Source: Atherinomorus stipes (lineage: Eukaryota; Chordata; Actinopteri; Atheriniformes; Atherinidae). Taken from it: a stretch of DNA of 64,000 nucleotides. Numbering within the stretch: position 1 is the stretch's first letter; every line of letters begins with the position of its first letter. A program made the position numbers and the translations under genes. Positions 1 through 14,800 of this stretch are shown here, in pieces. The stretch is from NCBI GenBank assembly GCA_023101725.1, contig JALJCO010013366.1, positions 62,001 to 126,000 of the forward strand, written 5' to 3'. The notes under the pieces are model-generated. The model was not told where the DNA came from, made no database searches, and saw nothing but the letters and a program-made list of their open reading frames with translations.

Positions 1-2848
1 TTATGCCATTTCTCAAATGTATTCAGGAATATACAAAATCAACTGTATCAAATACCTTATTAAAAAACCACCAACTGTATATTCTTTATTATCTACTGCA
101 GTAAATTCAAATGAAACATGAAACCATGAAATGATTTATCACATTTGATGTTTATGGGATGTACCAAATAAGTAAAGAGATAACTTTCCAACACCAAAAA
201 GTCTAAACCTACAAAAAAAGTCTTTAATTAACTTTATAAATTAGCTAATGTAACCCCCAACACTATGAAATAACTAATAACTATAAAATATTGGGTTAGA
301 ACTACACTATACCTTTTTAATTAATAAATGTTAATCAAAGTTGAACTTAAATTAATGGACTCAGTTTATTTCAATCACAATCTTGACAAAAATTTATTGT
401 AAATTAATTTACAAGAGAATAAAGATCTACACATTTTTTAATGCTTAGAAATTATAACACTTAATTATCAAAATGTCTGCCAATTATGTAGAAACATGAA
501 AGAGGCATAATGTGGGTTCCAGCTATAACAGCTGAGAAAGTCTAGGGCAGTGAGCATAATCAGTGAATGTCAGATGAATATAACACAAGGTCATCCATTA
601 ACTTCATGACACAAAATCCTCCTTGCATAGTACATGACCAAAATATTTTCTGTCTGTCACAAATGTACATGGAAAGAAGAATAAATAAAGATAATGCATA
701 CAAAATTACAGATAAATGCCATTCAAATTTCATGGGAAAAAATTCAGCAAAGAATAAGTAGCACTCATATTTGAGTGAAAGTGGGGGGGGGGAATTCAGC
801 ATCATATCGGCACCATCCTGCTGTCTCTTACTTAACCAGCAGAGGGGAGCACTGATCTTTCTAAAGTAGTTGGGGAGAAAGGATTTCCCTTGAAGAGCCT
901 GAGACTCCAAGCGGATCGCTACTATCTGCTTTATTTACTTTCTGCTGTTGGCTGGTTTGTCAGTCAGCATTAGATACAAATGATGTTTTATTTCAAAACA
1001 GCGACTCACTAACAAGTAGGTAGAAAGAATCTACGAGATCTCAGAATCATTCATAACTTAGTAATGCCACATCATTAATAAGCCCGTTTTCCAAACTACA
1101 GAAATACTGTATGCCTTTAACAATGTCCTGAGGATGACCTATGACCTGCTCATGTGTGCTTTCAGTAGTGTGAACAACTCTTGAGCGTAGCAACAAGTCT
1201 TGTTGCAGACACGTTTGCTGTGGTAACCATGAGGGTTACAAAGAGTGTGCTGCAAGAGTAAAAAAAAATAAAGCCATTTAGATTTAAGAGAGTACTAATA
1301 CTTAAAGACGGACATAAAACTAGTTTCTTGGAGTTTCTAGTTTATTACTTTCCCGATAGGATTTTACATGCATGTGAAAAAGTTTGTGATGCTTCAGTTC
1401 TAATGGAAAACTGACTTGCATAGCACATAAAATCAAGTAGTGGTAAAATCTGTTGAAACCTTTTTTTTTCTTTGTAGTAATGAGGCAATATTTTAGTGGT
1501 AAATTAAGTAGATAGTATGCCTCATTGTGTATTTATTTTATTAATAGCTGTAATAAACCTGTCCTTCAAAGCAATATGGCTTCTCTTTTTCCAGGCTGTG
1601 GGAAAATTGTAAAGTCCTACTGTGAAGTATGCTTGCAGGAATGTGCAATAGAGATCCAGAACATGCCCTGCTCATATACTGTCTAGTGTGTGCTTGGAGA
1701 GACTCCCTGACCTGGAGCTCTGTGGGTAAGTGAGGATAATGATATTAATCCATAGCTGCCATTCAAGCAGCAGGATATTCCCCAAAGGTGCCATACAGAG
1801 AGGCCTGATGTCGTCTCTTGCTCATATAGGGAATTCTAACACTCTGCGTGACCCACCTCACTCTGTTTTAAGATGGATTATGAGCTTCTCTTGCACAGAT
1901 ATCTGACACATCTAGGTATGCAGACGGAGCTGGTCGTGTGAGTTCAAACAGGTTTGAAATCACGCATGGCACAGAAAAACAGACAATAACTGAGGAATAG
2001 TGTTTGAAGCTTAATCTGAGGATGATTCACTGGTTCATTTGTTCCATTTGTTTCACCCGACACTTATACAGTATCAAACAAAGCATGTCTACCACAGACA
2101 AAGATGACCACATCCTACAGTCAGCTCAGAGTCAGTGGTTCCTTTGACTCAGCCTGAACTGTAAGCCTGTTTGACAATGCCACGCAGTCTGTAGGAAATC
2201 AGACACATGGTGAAACATGAGACTCAGATTTAACCTCAACAAACAAGATCATGTCACAGAACCTGCAGAACACATGTTCTGTACTGGCTTGTGCCAGCAA
2301 TTCCCTGCTGCTTTATCACACTTTAAAAGAAGACAGAAGAAGATAGAAGATGTTTGGATTGGGATGGCATGTGACTCATTCTGGGTTAGTCATTATCTTC
2401 ATCAACCTCACATTTTAAAATCAAGTTTTGAGACTCAGCAGTTGATTTGTAATGACACACCCCAGTGTGTTCCTGTCCTGGAAAAGACCTGGATCAGATG
2501 TCAGGCTGTAAGAAGGCAGCAGGTAAACAACTTTACACAGTTTACTGCAGCCAGCAGTGTGCGAAGGCAGAGGCTTCTCTGCAGCTGCACAAACTCTCCA
2601 CTGTCAGCATTCAGCCTCCAGGGGCTGACCGCCTCCACCTCCATTTCCACTGCAGCAGTGTCCACCATGCAGTCCAGCCTCCATGGGGCCCCGGGCTCCA
2701 GTCCAAGATGCAGGCTACCCCATCATGGGTCTCACCTCCCCTGCCTGTGTGTTCACATGTTGGCTGCCACCTCCTCTCTGCCTACGAGTGCTCCCCACAA
2801 TGTAAAGGGCTTGTACTCTGTGGAGCTAAGCGACTGCCTCACCCCCCT
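1..2848. other. Non-coding stretch downstream of p4ha3
   Basis: AT-rich sequence with short open frames on both strands, none resembling a known protein and none joined to splice signals I could support. The part nearest 2848 should hold the p4ha3 3' UTR, which is transcribed leftwards. A G-run lies near 781-792. A long plus-strand frame at 2217-2882 runs antisense to the last p4ha3 exon and looks fortuitous. Confidence 0.5.
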
Positions 2849-5800
2849 TCATTCATCAGGATTCAGGCTACAGCGATGTTGAAACTCTTGGCCATACTCA
2901 TGGACCCATTTGTTCGCCACTGAAACACAGAGAAATTATAATTATTTCTAAAATTCAAATGCAAAACAATTATAAAAAAACAACATTTTCTCACCCTTGC
3001 ACATTTTCTGCATTTAAATACTTGTTTTTACAATCACTGACAGTCAACATGAATGTTGGATCATATACTGTATATTGTGGCAAAAAGCAACACTTTCACT
3101 GAGAAGTTCTGCAGCTGCTTTCTAATGATGAATATTCCTCTGCTAGTTTAACTGTTCCATAGACACATTTGATGGTCTGAGCCAAACGGCAGCAGATGTT
3201 CAGCTTCCAGTGTCTGAACTGCACACTGCAACATCTCTAAATGCATAATGCAGCACAGATGTGATCCAGCGCCTGTCCTTCAGGACAGCTCAACACTGGA
3301 TAAGTGTTGCGAGAAGCAGACAGTGATGACAAACTTACCCCATTTGTCCCCAATAAGCACTGGGCAGCCAGCATGAAGAGTGTCAACATCTCCCTGACCA
3401 TTTTTGTGTAGGTTCCACCAGAAGATGGCAGCTTTCTGAAGCAGAAAACATCAGCTCAATTGCTTTAAATTAAGACAAAATGAGTTCCTTCTTAATTAAG
3501 CTAGCTAACAGCTATTATTTTCATTATCAGTCAATCTCACAATTGTTTTCTCAGTAATTTGATACTAAAAGTAGCTAGTCTCTTCTCCACAAGACAATGA
3601 CAAGGGAGAAGCATGTTTGTAAGTTTTTTTTGTAAATATTAAGCAGTAAAATGATCAAAGATAATTGTATTATTTTATGTTGTCATGGACAATTTCTGCA
3701 CTTCAAATGCATTTCCCATGAGCAACAATCTTTGGGGTTGTTTTTTGTTTATTATTTAAAAAATCTCAAAGGTTCAATTCTGTGATTTATGTTAAACTTT
3801 TCTTTGCATTTGGACGGTCTTGTAGCCAGCTGTTTTCTGAGCAGAACCAAGTTTTACATTTACAGCAATGGCTGGGGGTGGTGGGGGTCATTATGCTGAC
3901 TCATAAAGAAAATACATGTACATACAGTTTTAGCATGTGCACATTAATAGTGTTTTTTAATGAAAAAGCCCAGGATGAACCCTTTTAGTCACCATGAGTT
4001 GACACGTAGTCTGACTTATGCATCAGATGTAATTTCTGACATGTTTGTGGCCTAGGCTTCGCTGCTTTGCAAAAACACCCAAAAAATTGGAACTTAGGAG
4101 CATGCACAGATCGCTTAGGTCCATTTGAGTCAAGTTGAGCACACGTGTGGAAATCATTCTGCTGCTGGATTAGTTGAGTGTGTTAGTCAAGCCTTAAAGC
4201 AGCACGACTGAACATTGGCAGATTGTTGCATATCTTTCTCACATCCCATCTCTTCTTTGAAATCTCTCCAGCCAGTAAAAGATGAGTTGTACAAGACTTG
4301 TTTCATCTCTTTGTCTCTCATTTTCTCTCTTTTCTCTTTCTTTCTCTGGTGGTGTCCTCCTGCATTGTTTTAACTCAATCAGTCATGGTTCATAAACATT
4401 CAGATATCCAATTTCTGACATGTAGCATGGTGCCATAAATCGAAAGGCAACTGTCACGTGATGCTCCAGGCCAGACCATAAAGTTGGGAAGTGCAGTCTC
4501 CCAGCCGTGGGCGCTGGAGGGAAATGACAGCTTCAGGAATGTTCATAATGAATGTGTGTCATCAAAACAATTTAGAAACAGCGAGTTTTAAGGTTGGAAA
4601 CCTATGCAGAATTGCTTTCAAAACTTCTATTCCTGATATTTAGTTCAGATTAACATGGTTATAAGCATTCTAAAAGTCAGCTTTTAGTTGGACTCGTAAT
4701 AATTTGCATCATGCGAATGTGCTGTTTGAGTTAAGAGAGAAAAAGAGACAGACACTGAACTCTGAAGAAGACAAACTGCCTCCTTGCACTGCATTTCTGG
4801 ACAGAAACTTGGAATAAATTAGAGGGAAGTTTAAATAAGCATTGTTGGAACAGATGTTTACACAATGATGTAGCTCTGTGGTGGCTTTCTAGTCAGTGAA
4901 AATTGGGGTTTAGAGGTTGAACCAATTTCAAACTCAACCTAGCAGCTGCAAACTACCAATACTTTGTTTGAGCTGATCCAAAAAGAGGTATCTGTCCCTC
5001 TCCACCGCAGGGTGCAGGGCATTATGGTTCAAAGAAACAAGAAGTGAGTGATAAGATAATACTGCAGTATGTAACGATATGAAAATTTCATAGCACGGTT
5101 ATTGCGACCAAACTGATCACGGTTATCATTGTTATTGCGCTATTCTAGAAATATCTCTCAGCATCTTGAAAATGTCCAAAATGGGTCGAAATACTTACTT
5201 TGTTCTTTGTAAAGGAGGAAAAATGTCAAGAGAACTGTCCATGTGGGTGCCTTCGTTAACTTCTGCCATGTTTTCATAAATTAAACATTGTAAACTGGGA
5301 CTGCTGCTGCTTTTCCAGACAGTGAGCAGCATCACTAGGAGTTTGTCAAAGTACAGTAATCAATTGCAGTTTTAACGATACTTAAAATTTGAAACTGTAT
5401 TACTAATCGTTGGGAATTTTATAACGGTCAACCATTTTACCGGTAATTGTTACATCCCTATACTGCAGCCTATTCAACTTTCTTGTGGATAAAAAAATAT
5501 CATAGCTGAAGTTTCTTGACCCTTTAAAACCCAACTTTATTTGGCCCTTTAAGCAAACAGGGGAAAAAAAACAAAAACTATTTTTTGTATATTCACCATT
5601 TATTAGCAGGTGAATTATTGTATTGCAGTCTTTTGCCTCCTTGTATCAGATATGTCAGATTGTGTCCAACAGTGTTTTGAACAACTTTTTATCATAAAGT
5701 GATGCAAAAGGTTTCAGAAACTGTATGTATCAAATATGATACATGTGGCATTATAGAGTTAAAGGATAAGTTTCTTTTTTTTCAACCTTGACCTTATTTA

Positions 5801-8800
5801 TAAGACATGATCTGCAGCAAAACTCCTTGATTTTTACCAATACTTTAAGTCAAATGAACGAACGAGTACTATTGTCCTGTGAGTCCAGATTTCTCTTTCT
5901 GTTAGTTATCAGGGTGCACTACACACTTTTCGGGGCCACGCGTTCACAATGTGAGCTTCCGTAATACAGCTGAGAAAAGCAGCTCGATACCCAGACAACA
6001 ACAATAACACAATTAACTCTGAACTCACAGGACAATAGTACTCATTCGTTCGTTCTTTCACTTAAAGCATTGATTAAATGAAGGAGTTTTCCTGCAGATC
6101 ATGCCTTATATAGTGGCTGCCCGTCTCCCCCATGATACTGGACGTTCACCGAAGGGCGACTCAGCGTAATATTTTCCGAAGGACTCAAAGTGATGCAGAA
6201 ACTTTACCGGTGAGTAAATGCACGTAAATACACCTAGAAATAAGGTCCAGGTTGAAAAAAAAAAGTTATCCTTTCAATCTGACTTTTTAGCAAAAATAAA
6301 TTCAGCTTAAGTCAAAAACAACATGAAAACGATAGTGTAGCTTTAGCTCAGTTAAGATGATCACCGCATGTTTACCTCCACAACAGGGACGCTGAAGTTG
6401 GCATAGATGAAGGCTGTGGAGCCACCTGCCTCCACGGCGCTCAGCTGTGGAAAAGGACATTCCTTCAGAGCTGTGTCTTCTGTTTATGTGCTCAGATTTT
6501 TGCAATCCACTCTGTCTGCTGCACAGCTCTAGAGGTCATCATTCATAATCCAGATTTACTCCTTACTTTATTCTAAAATACTTTGATTAGTTAGAAAACA
6601 AAAATGGATTACACAGACAGGATTAAACAAAAACAAGATATGTAAAAAAAAAGAAAAAAAAAGTAGGTCAGAAACAAAGTAAGTAATATTTTGTAGGAAA
6701 AACATGCACAAAATATTACTGTGGGCTGTGAGATCAGACCCACTCAGAGTTTCTCAGGCTGGTCCTTTAAGTGCTCAAGGCACAACAAAACCTATTTGTT
6801 TTTAATTTAGACTTTGGAGCAGCCAACAGGAACCTGCCCAAGAACTTCTGGCTGCTGACTGTAGGTTTCACTCACATAAATCATGAAGGTTGCCACACGA
6901 TTCCCAGTTTTCAGCTTGAACACAGGACTGGATGGTGACTGGTTCAAGGAAATAAAACAGACAAAGAAAGCTTCTAAATAACAAATGTAATGTAATGTAA
7001 TGTAGTGTTGGAAAAGACTAACAAAAGAAAAAAATGAACCTACTGTGCCATGATCAAAATGTGGTTCATAATGGCCACCAATCCCATAATTCACCACTTG
7101 GAGGTATTCGCCAAATGGATGCTTCACGTTCAGACCTGTTAGCATGGAGATCCTCTGGTCCAGCCTCCCAACAATGCAGCGTGCTGAGCCCTTCAGCCAT
7201 GCACTAAAAATAACATACAGATCAATAACTACTGTCTACAAGAAGCTGCAGCTGAAAGATTAGCACTGAGGATGCATTTCTAGCAACAAAGCTGCAGTAG
7301 TATTAGTGTTCAAAGCTTTAAAGGTAATCTGTACCTCTTGCTGATTCGATAGTCTGCTGTTGCTTGTTTCTCTCCAGCTGCCACCACAGATCTCCTCAAC
7401 TTATCAAAGACAGAGAAATGGTTTATATTAATGTGACCATTAAAACTGTAAATGCATAATTTAGCAGGCACAAAATGCATTAAAACTAAATTTAATAGTG
7501 AATTTAGATAAAACAGAAAACAAAGTGAAAGTAGGTACAGTAAAAGTAATTTATCAAAGCCAATTTCATTAAATGAAAAAAAAAACTGTCCTACAAGATG
7601 CAGAAGATGCAGAACTGGTCTCTACACTTTAATGCAAGTCTTTAGGATGATTGCAGTAGGGATCACATTTTTGGGGGGGAAAGAGGAGCCAACTAGTAAA
7701 TAGAATTAAAAGTCTTCACTGCATGACAAGAAAGTGTTGAAAGAGATATTAATCTCTCCTTACATACACCAGTTCCAAGTATTGTTCTGTCTTATTGCAC
7801 AACTTGTCATGGCACACCACAAAGTCTAAGTCTGGATCTGAAAATCTCCCCTTACTCAGTACTCTGATGAGTTAAGGGCACTCAGAATGCACTCCACTGA
7901 CATCATGATTTCAAGTATTTAACAGGGACATATGCTGAAAACCTGTAATGGCATATTTGATGCAATTAATCTTGACAAAACCTCCCTGAAGACACATATG
8001 AAATGGCCCCTTATAGAAGAAAAAAGAAAAACAGATCATTAAGTTACACATCAGAGAATTAAGCCACAAGAAATGCTACGAAATGGCAAAACTATTAACT
8101 GAGAACAGACATGCAGTCTTGCAGAGTTATAGTCAAAGCTTTGTGATCCAGCAAAGCAAAGTGAAAACCATGGTGCTTAGTACCACAGGCCTGTTTTCAA
8201 TCAGCACACAAGCTGACATAATGATGAAATAAGTACAGGGGTTTCCATCTGAGCAAAGGATGGAAAGCTCACGGAACAAAGCCAAAACCTTACAGAAACT
8301 ACAGAGGCACCAGCTCAGTTAGCCCACCAAATATTCCCTGAAGTATCTGAGTCAGCAGACTCAGAGTGCGGAGGACAACACACTGCAGATCTTCTGTTAA
8401 GATCTTAACATGAGGCTCAGAGATGGTTTAGTGTCAGGGGTAAGGTTACCCAGTTCACCCACTTTCTAAGAAACACGTAGGCTACCTCACAGCTAAAGGG
8501 CTAGAAACAGATTATCATAGACTGTATTAACTTTTTATTTTAGCCTAAGAATCTTTACCATCTGAGCAAATGTCCAGGAAGTGAGAGGAAATTAACAGTA
8601 AATCTTTATCTGTAAAATCAACAAAGCCAATTCCAGGTCCTATTATCCAATAATTTCCTGTTGAGCAGCCACATGAACATAAGAATCTGAACAACATGGA
8701 CACTGTCAAGTGGAAACAACAAAAATCTAAGTGAGAGTCTCATAAACTTAACGTAATTCATAGAAGAACAAAATGATCACAAGGCCAAAGCAAATTTTTA

Positions 8801-11800
8801 AACAGATTTTCTGCCAGGCTGTTGTTTTGGACAAATTAAAACAGACTCATTCCCAAGAAAACAATTTTCAGCTTTAAGTTTTCCGAGTTCCATGTGGGAA
8901 ATCTCCTCTGCTTGTTTAAAAAAACCTAACAAAGATGGGTTTAAAACCCATTTAGGTAAAATCTGACAGATTTGGGACACATGGATTGTTTCAGCCAAGA
9001 CGACAAGCACTTACTCCAGGCTGGGCGAGATTCTTGATGTCCCCGGCCTCTGAGTCTGTGATGAAGTTGTGGTAAAGGACAACATAGGGCTGCAGACTCA
9101 GCACCTCCCGTCTTACGGGTTGCAGCAGCAGTGCATGATTGTTGTTGGTGAAGTAGTCACAGAATAGTCTGGGGTTTTCAAAATGCATTGGCTGTTAGGA
9201 GAAACAGGCATCTGAAGTCCATTAACAAGATCAAACAAGAGTCTTTTTATTTTCATTCAAATGCAATAAATTTACAGGGTTCTCCCCACACTTTAGCTTT
9301 AAAGCAAGAATAAGTTTAGAGTAATTAGAGTAATTACAGTTGTTTCATGGGCCAAGAAATGTGTGACAACTACAAATGAGCAAACTGATAAAGTGAAAGC
9401 TATAACCTACTTTAAGTGAAGCAGTAAATGTTAAAAAGACAGCATCATGCTAACTTCACAATATTAGCATTTAGCACTGTCTAAACCATGCTAGCATGAC
9501 TGTAGATAAATAAATACCAATGGGCTAAACTTTGATTCATGAAACAAAAGGTAAGAGCTTAGGGTTTCTGGCCATGATGTTTCTTAGAAACATTTCAGAC
9601 CAGCTAGCTAGCTAGTTTAAGGTGTGTTCTAGCCACATTTTAGCTGGTGCTTCTGCTGGTCGTGCAGTTTTTTTCAGCATCTGCAATAAGCATGCGCATG
9701 CAGACTTCCAAAAGCACATTCAGAGGAAACTTGCATTTATTCAACAGAAAGGAGCCAAAGAAGCTTGACTCAGAAAGAGGATGAACACATGCGCTGAATA
9801 AAAAAGATTTAACGCAAGAAGTGAGAAGTTTTAGTTAGGGTGTCATGAAAATTGTCTCCAGGACTCACTGGATTGAATCTTAAGTTACAAACTTGGTCAT
9901 GTGCCACATACTTCAAGTAGTATTCTTCTCTCTCCCAGCAATCTGCATCTCAGTGTTTTTAACATTCACTTCTGCTAAGGGAGAATATACTCTCTAAATT
10001 TATAGGAATTGCTTTTGTTCCCTCTAGTCAGTAATAACATTGTGAAACCAGACCATCCCCCAACACTGTGCAGTTATGTCTGTCAATAAATATTGTCTAG
10101 AATCCGATGAATACCTGCGAGCCTTGGGTCTGGCAGAGTCTCTCATAAGTTTCTCTGGTCCTTAAATAAGTGGAGGTGGGTCTCCTCGGCCTATCACCTC
10201 TGGGTGGACCAGCAGCAACCAGCAGCTTCTCATATTTCACAACATTCTGCAGAACTCGTCCATTTGTTGGATCTGAGAGGACATGAAGGTAAGAAGTCTC
10301 AGAGACAAGTTATCCTATTCACTGAAGCAACAGAAGCAACAAGAAGGCAAAAGGGAGTAACACAATTTACCGTGATGCAGTAATTCGTGAGACAGACTCA
10401 AAGCATGGGAGACGTTCCCTGTCTGAATCAATGAGAGGAGTAAAAATTACAACCGATCAAACATCTTACAAAGTGCATGCTCTAAATGTTTGTCATCTTA
10501 CTTTAAAGTGGGAGAAGGCTAAGTGATCCAGAGCATCTTCTAAAGTTCCTTCATTCTCAGGGCTCCACCGTCCTCCTGCTCCCCTGAAGAGGCGCACTGA
10601 CTCCTCCAACCACTGGACTGAGTGGTAATAGTCTTCCTGTTCATATGCCACCTGCAATGAAACCAGTTACTTTCACTCTTTCATCATTTTTTTGGGCTAT
10701 AACTCTGGCCTGCAATTTTTTTTTTACAACCTTCAAGAATTGAGTCATAGGGATAAGTTTAGTTAAAGTAACATTTACAGCAGTCAGAGCAGCTTTGAGT
10801 CAGAGTCCAACTAGTTTTTTCCATCATGCCTTTCAGCTGGCATCATTTGCACCATGGTGTGGCTTCTAGTTTTTCCTATTTTTAAGGAAATGAAAAAAAA
10901 ATGTTTGGTGCAGATGGCTGGTCAGAGGAATACTAAAATGAGCTGAAATGAAAAATGACACACAGTGGATGGACAACACCGATAATTTGAAACTTCAAAG
11001 TGCTGATGACACGACCTTAATTTCAAGTAACTTTGCCATACAACAAGACACCAAGGCAAAATAAGTAGTTCTGTGCAGTTTGAATTCAATCAGATGTGTA
11101 TTTATGTAAATATCCAATGTTCAATAGGCGCAACTAAGAGCTACTAGCTCTTCGCTAGCAAACCTAGCCTCTGTGACGTGACGTCAGCAAGATAAGGAGT
11201 TGCTGTCCACTCACTGATTTACATGTATAATCAAAGCAGTGGAAAACATGAAAGATGCTTCAGGGCAACTAGATTGGAACTGGCTTGTGTGGTGGGATCA
11301 TCAGTCAGTTCATAAGAGTGTGATGATGCTGAGGAATATGGGGACATTACATTTTACAGGCTAAAATCGGACTAGAACTGTGGTCAGCTGCCTACAGTCT
11401 GTCTCCCAGCCTCAAGCAACTTGGCAAAAAATGTCAAAAACGTGTCATCAGCATTTTAAAGACTAAAAGTCTATTAAATTTATTTGTACCATTGTCTGGG
11501 TGAATACTTGATTCTAATTGGCTGCAGGGTGTCTGTTAAAAACGGGACAACTAGAAAAAAGTTCCAGTCAAATAGCCTGATTGTTCTCAATAATCTGAAA
11601 AAAAAAAAAAAGTTGTGCCTGTCTGTGGCCATAGCTGTACCCTGGCAATGTGTCACACAGGAGACATTTAATAGTCCGCTTAGCTGCATCTTGTGAAAAA
11701 TATACAATTTTTATGTTAAAAAACATTAATGTATTATGATTGACTTAATGTTTATTTCTTAAAGGTAGAGACCAGAGTTTCCCCCTGAAAATAAACGCTA

Positions 11801-14800
11801 GACTTGTGCAAGTGAAATCCACCTCAATCTGCGCCTTTGGGCCTCTACTCTCGTGTAGTGGTGAGTTTGTTTGCAACTCCCTCCCCCCTGTCTAATTCAC
11901 CTTTTCCCTTTGTTTTGGTGTGTTCAGGAGATTTCTGTTTATATCGCCAGCCAATGACAGAGCTAAGGGCATGACGCTGTGTGGGGATAAGCTCATGATT
12001 GGAGCAAACGCCAGTCACTCAAATTCTCGGGGAAAAAAATGCAAAGAAGCACTGTGCGGTGAAAAGAGCTTTAAATAGTGCACGCTGGAAAACCAGAATT
12101 AATATTGGTTTGGCTTTCACTTGCTTCCGAGCTCTGAGGGAGACTTGAAGCTGAATAGGCTGAAGAGTGATGCAGCCATTAGCCCGAGGGAGGGGCTCTC
12201 AGTTTGATTAGTGTTGTTTACAAACAGAAACAGGTAGGAACTCTGGACTCTACCTTTAAGTGGGTGACCATGATAAATGCCCTGAAATAATGCCCTTCAA
12301 GGTTGTCCACTATCAGAAATTAATGGACTTCACGGAAGCAACCGTCCTCTGCTTCCTGTCAGGCTGTTCATGCCTCTGCGTCCTCCATTAATTGCATAAT
12401 GAACACCTCGTCGGGCATTATCCCTTATTTAATTTTTTTAAATTGTGCTCCTTTGGAGAGGGAAATTGTTTTTGATATGTGGTACTGTGAAGCTGTTTGT
12501 GTTTCCTTGTCATTTCTCATCTGAATGCAGATCTATAATAAGTCCGAGAATTACAGTAAATAAAAGTTATAGTTTGATAAAAGTGAACTGCAATACTGTC
12601 TGTGATCTAGCATTTACTTCTGTAATTTGGAGTACTCTGATAGTTCAGTCATTATTTCCTTATCATGATTAATCAGTTTCCTTTCAATTATTTGATTAAT
12701 TTGCTGGCTAATTATCAAAGAAAATATCAGAAAAAAATCTAAAAGTAAAGCAGTATTATTATCATTGCAATTGAGCCAAATATAAATCTGATTCTCTAAG
12801 CTGATGTGGAGCTGCTTTATTAGGTGTGCTTTGTTCTGTTGGTTTTCACTCAGAAAATGAAAGGTCATAGCAACAACTTCTTCGTCAAACAATTAGAAAA
12901 AAAATAGTACATTAACAAAACATATAGAGGGGTACAGAATAAAAGTATTATATTTTACTAATTTTTTTTTTTGTTGCAAATAAATATTTGTTTTTGACAG
13001 GTCCAAAATATATAAATATTTACATCTGATTACCATGCCAATGTCTACAGTAAAGGATTCTCTGGCATTAGCATTAGCTCAGGAGTTGCTAGCTTGATTG
13101 CTCTATGTAGAAATGGCATTGAAGCAGGATGAGGATGAAGGTAGCTAAAGGGATTAAAAGCCCCACAGAGGTTGCAGCTTTCCTCCTGGACAAGTTAAAC
13201 ATTTGCTAATGCTACTTAAAAGCTAGGGTTGGCAACAGTGTTGCCAGGTGTACGATAATTATCGTATTTGTACAATAATTTGGCCCTCTGTACGATGTAC
13301 GATCAATAATCCTAAAAAAGGGCAAATGTACGATAATTTGACCATTTCATATAAATGTGAGCAAAACTGTTGGCTGGTGATTTCTTTTTTGTGAACCCTG
13401 AAGGCATCAGTTCCCATGTGACATGTTACCAGCCAATCATGCTTTGCTGAGCGTGAGATGCGAGTGACGTCTATGTGTTGATTGGCTGAATGGTAGCTGC
13501 ACCCGCCCCAGGAGACGCTAAAGGTGAGCGAGATTCAAAACCAAAACAACATGAAGGAAGAGAAGGACATATTAGTATAAATAATAAATGAGTAGAAGCC
13601 GGATTTACTGATGGAGCGCGAGAAACGTGGCCAACATGTTGGACCATTCACAACTCAGTTAATAACTACTGTGGATGAACGATACCAGAGCTGCGCAGCA
13701 TCTTCTGCTGTAATTGGCGGAGCATCGAAAGCAGCAAACTGGGAGTTACTTTTCACAAGTAAGACTGAACATCAATATAAGTTGTATTTAGTGGCTGAAA
13801 TATTTACCGGCCTGTAATAATCTGTCTACCAGTGACATCATGCCCAGCGAGTCAGGCTCACTCACATTTGGTGGTCGCTGTTAAAGTTATGTCATGAAAA
13901 TTAATATGAAACTTTATAAACTCTACATACATATCATCTGTGTAGATTACAGCTGATATTATGACGCCATTAACCCATTCCGGACTGACGCAGCGAAGTC
14001 ACGAGTGCCTGTGAGCGCTTTTAAACACTAAAGTGACAATATTTCATGCATCAGTTGGGTTGTTATTTTACTTATGACGGGTGTTCGATAATTTCTCTCA
14101 AAATACGATAATTCTGAGTCTCTGGTACGATAATTCTATATTTCCCACCTGGCAACATTGGTTGGCAATGTTGGAAAAAACGGTTTGAGCGACAGTTTAA
14201 AAAAACACACTACCCGAAACCACGCCTTCAGAGCGCAGGGATGTGTGCACCGATGTTTTACAAGCAGGTTAATGATAACAGCTGAGTGGATAGCTTGTTA
14301 GCTTGATCATAAACAGCTGACAAACCACGTTTTTAACAGTTTTAATCCAGTCACCTCCAACTCTTTCTGCGGTGTAAAAAGTCCACACTGCAAACGTCAA
14401 CACCTCCAAGACTTAATCCTTATCTGTTGTTTTGTTTTAGTTTGTTTTGTTGGCGCAGCAGCAGTTAGCAGTCCGTTAGCTATATTTGTTTACAGTGAGC
14501 GGTGCACAGGGGTGTCACGTGAGGAACAGAGAGAGGGGAGGGACAGAGACAAGACATAAAGGCATTGATTTGTTCTTTCTATAAGTTGCAAATGACCAAT
14601 TCCTGCCTTTCGGTGCGAATGTCAGAAGTTGGTCAGAGTTTTTACAGAACTGCAGCTCTCACAGAGGTCTGACTTTTTTTTCCTTCCTTTTATGAGTACA
14701 TGATGTATTTGACTATTGTCAGGATGGAAGCATCATTTCACCCAGTATAACTAAAAGTGTTTGGGCGGGATTACCAACTCTGGCTTTAATGGTTAGCCAG

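Noticed and set aside
2217..2923. Two long overlapping plus-strand frames (221 and 152 codons)
   Set aside because: They overlap each other and run antisense to the last p4ha3 exon and its 3' UTR; no domain, splice context or hydrophobic pattern supports either.
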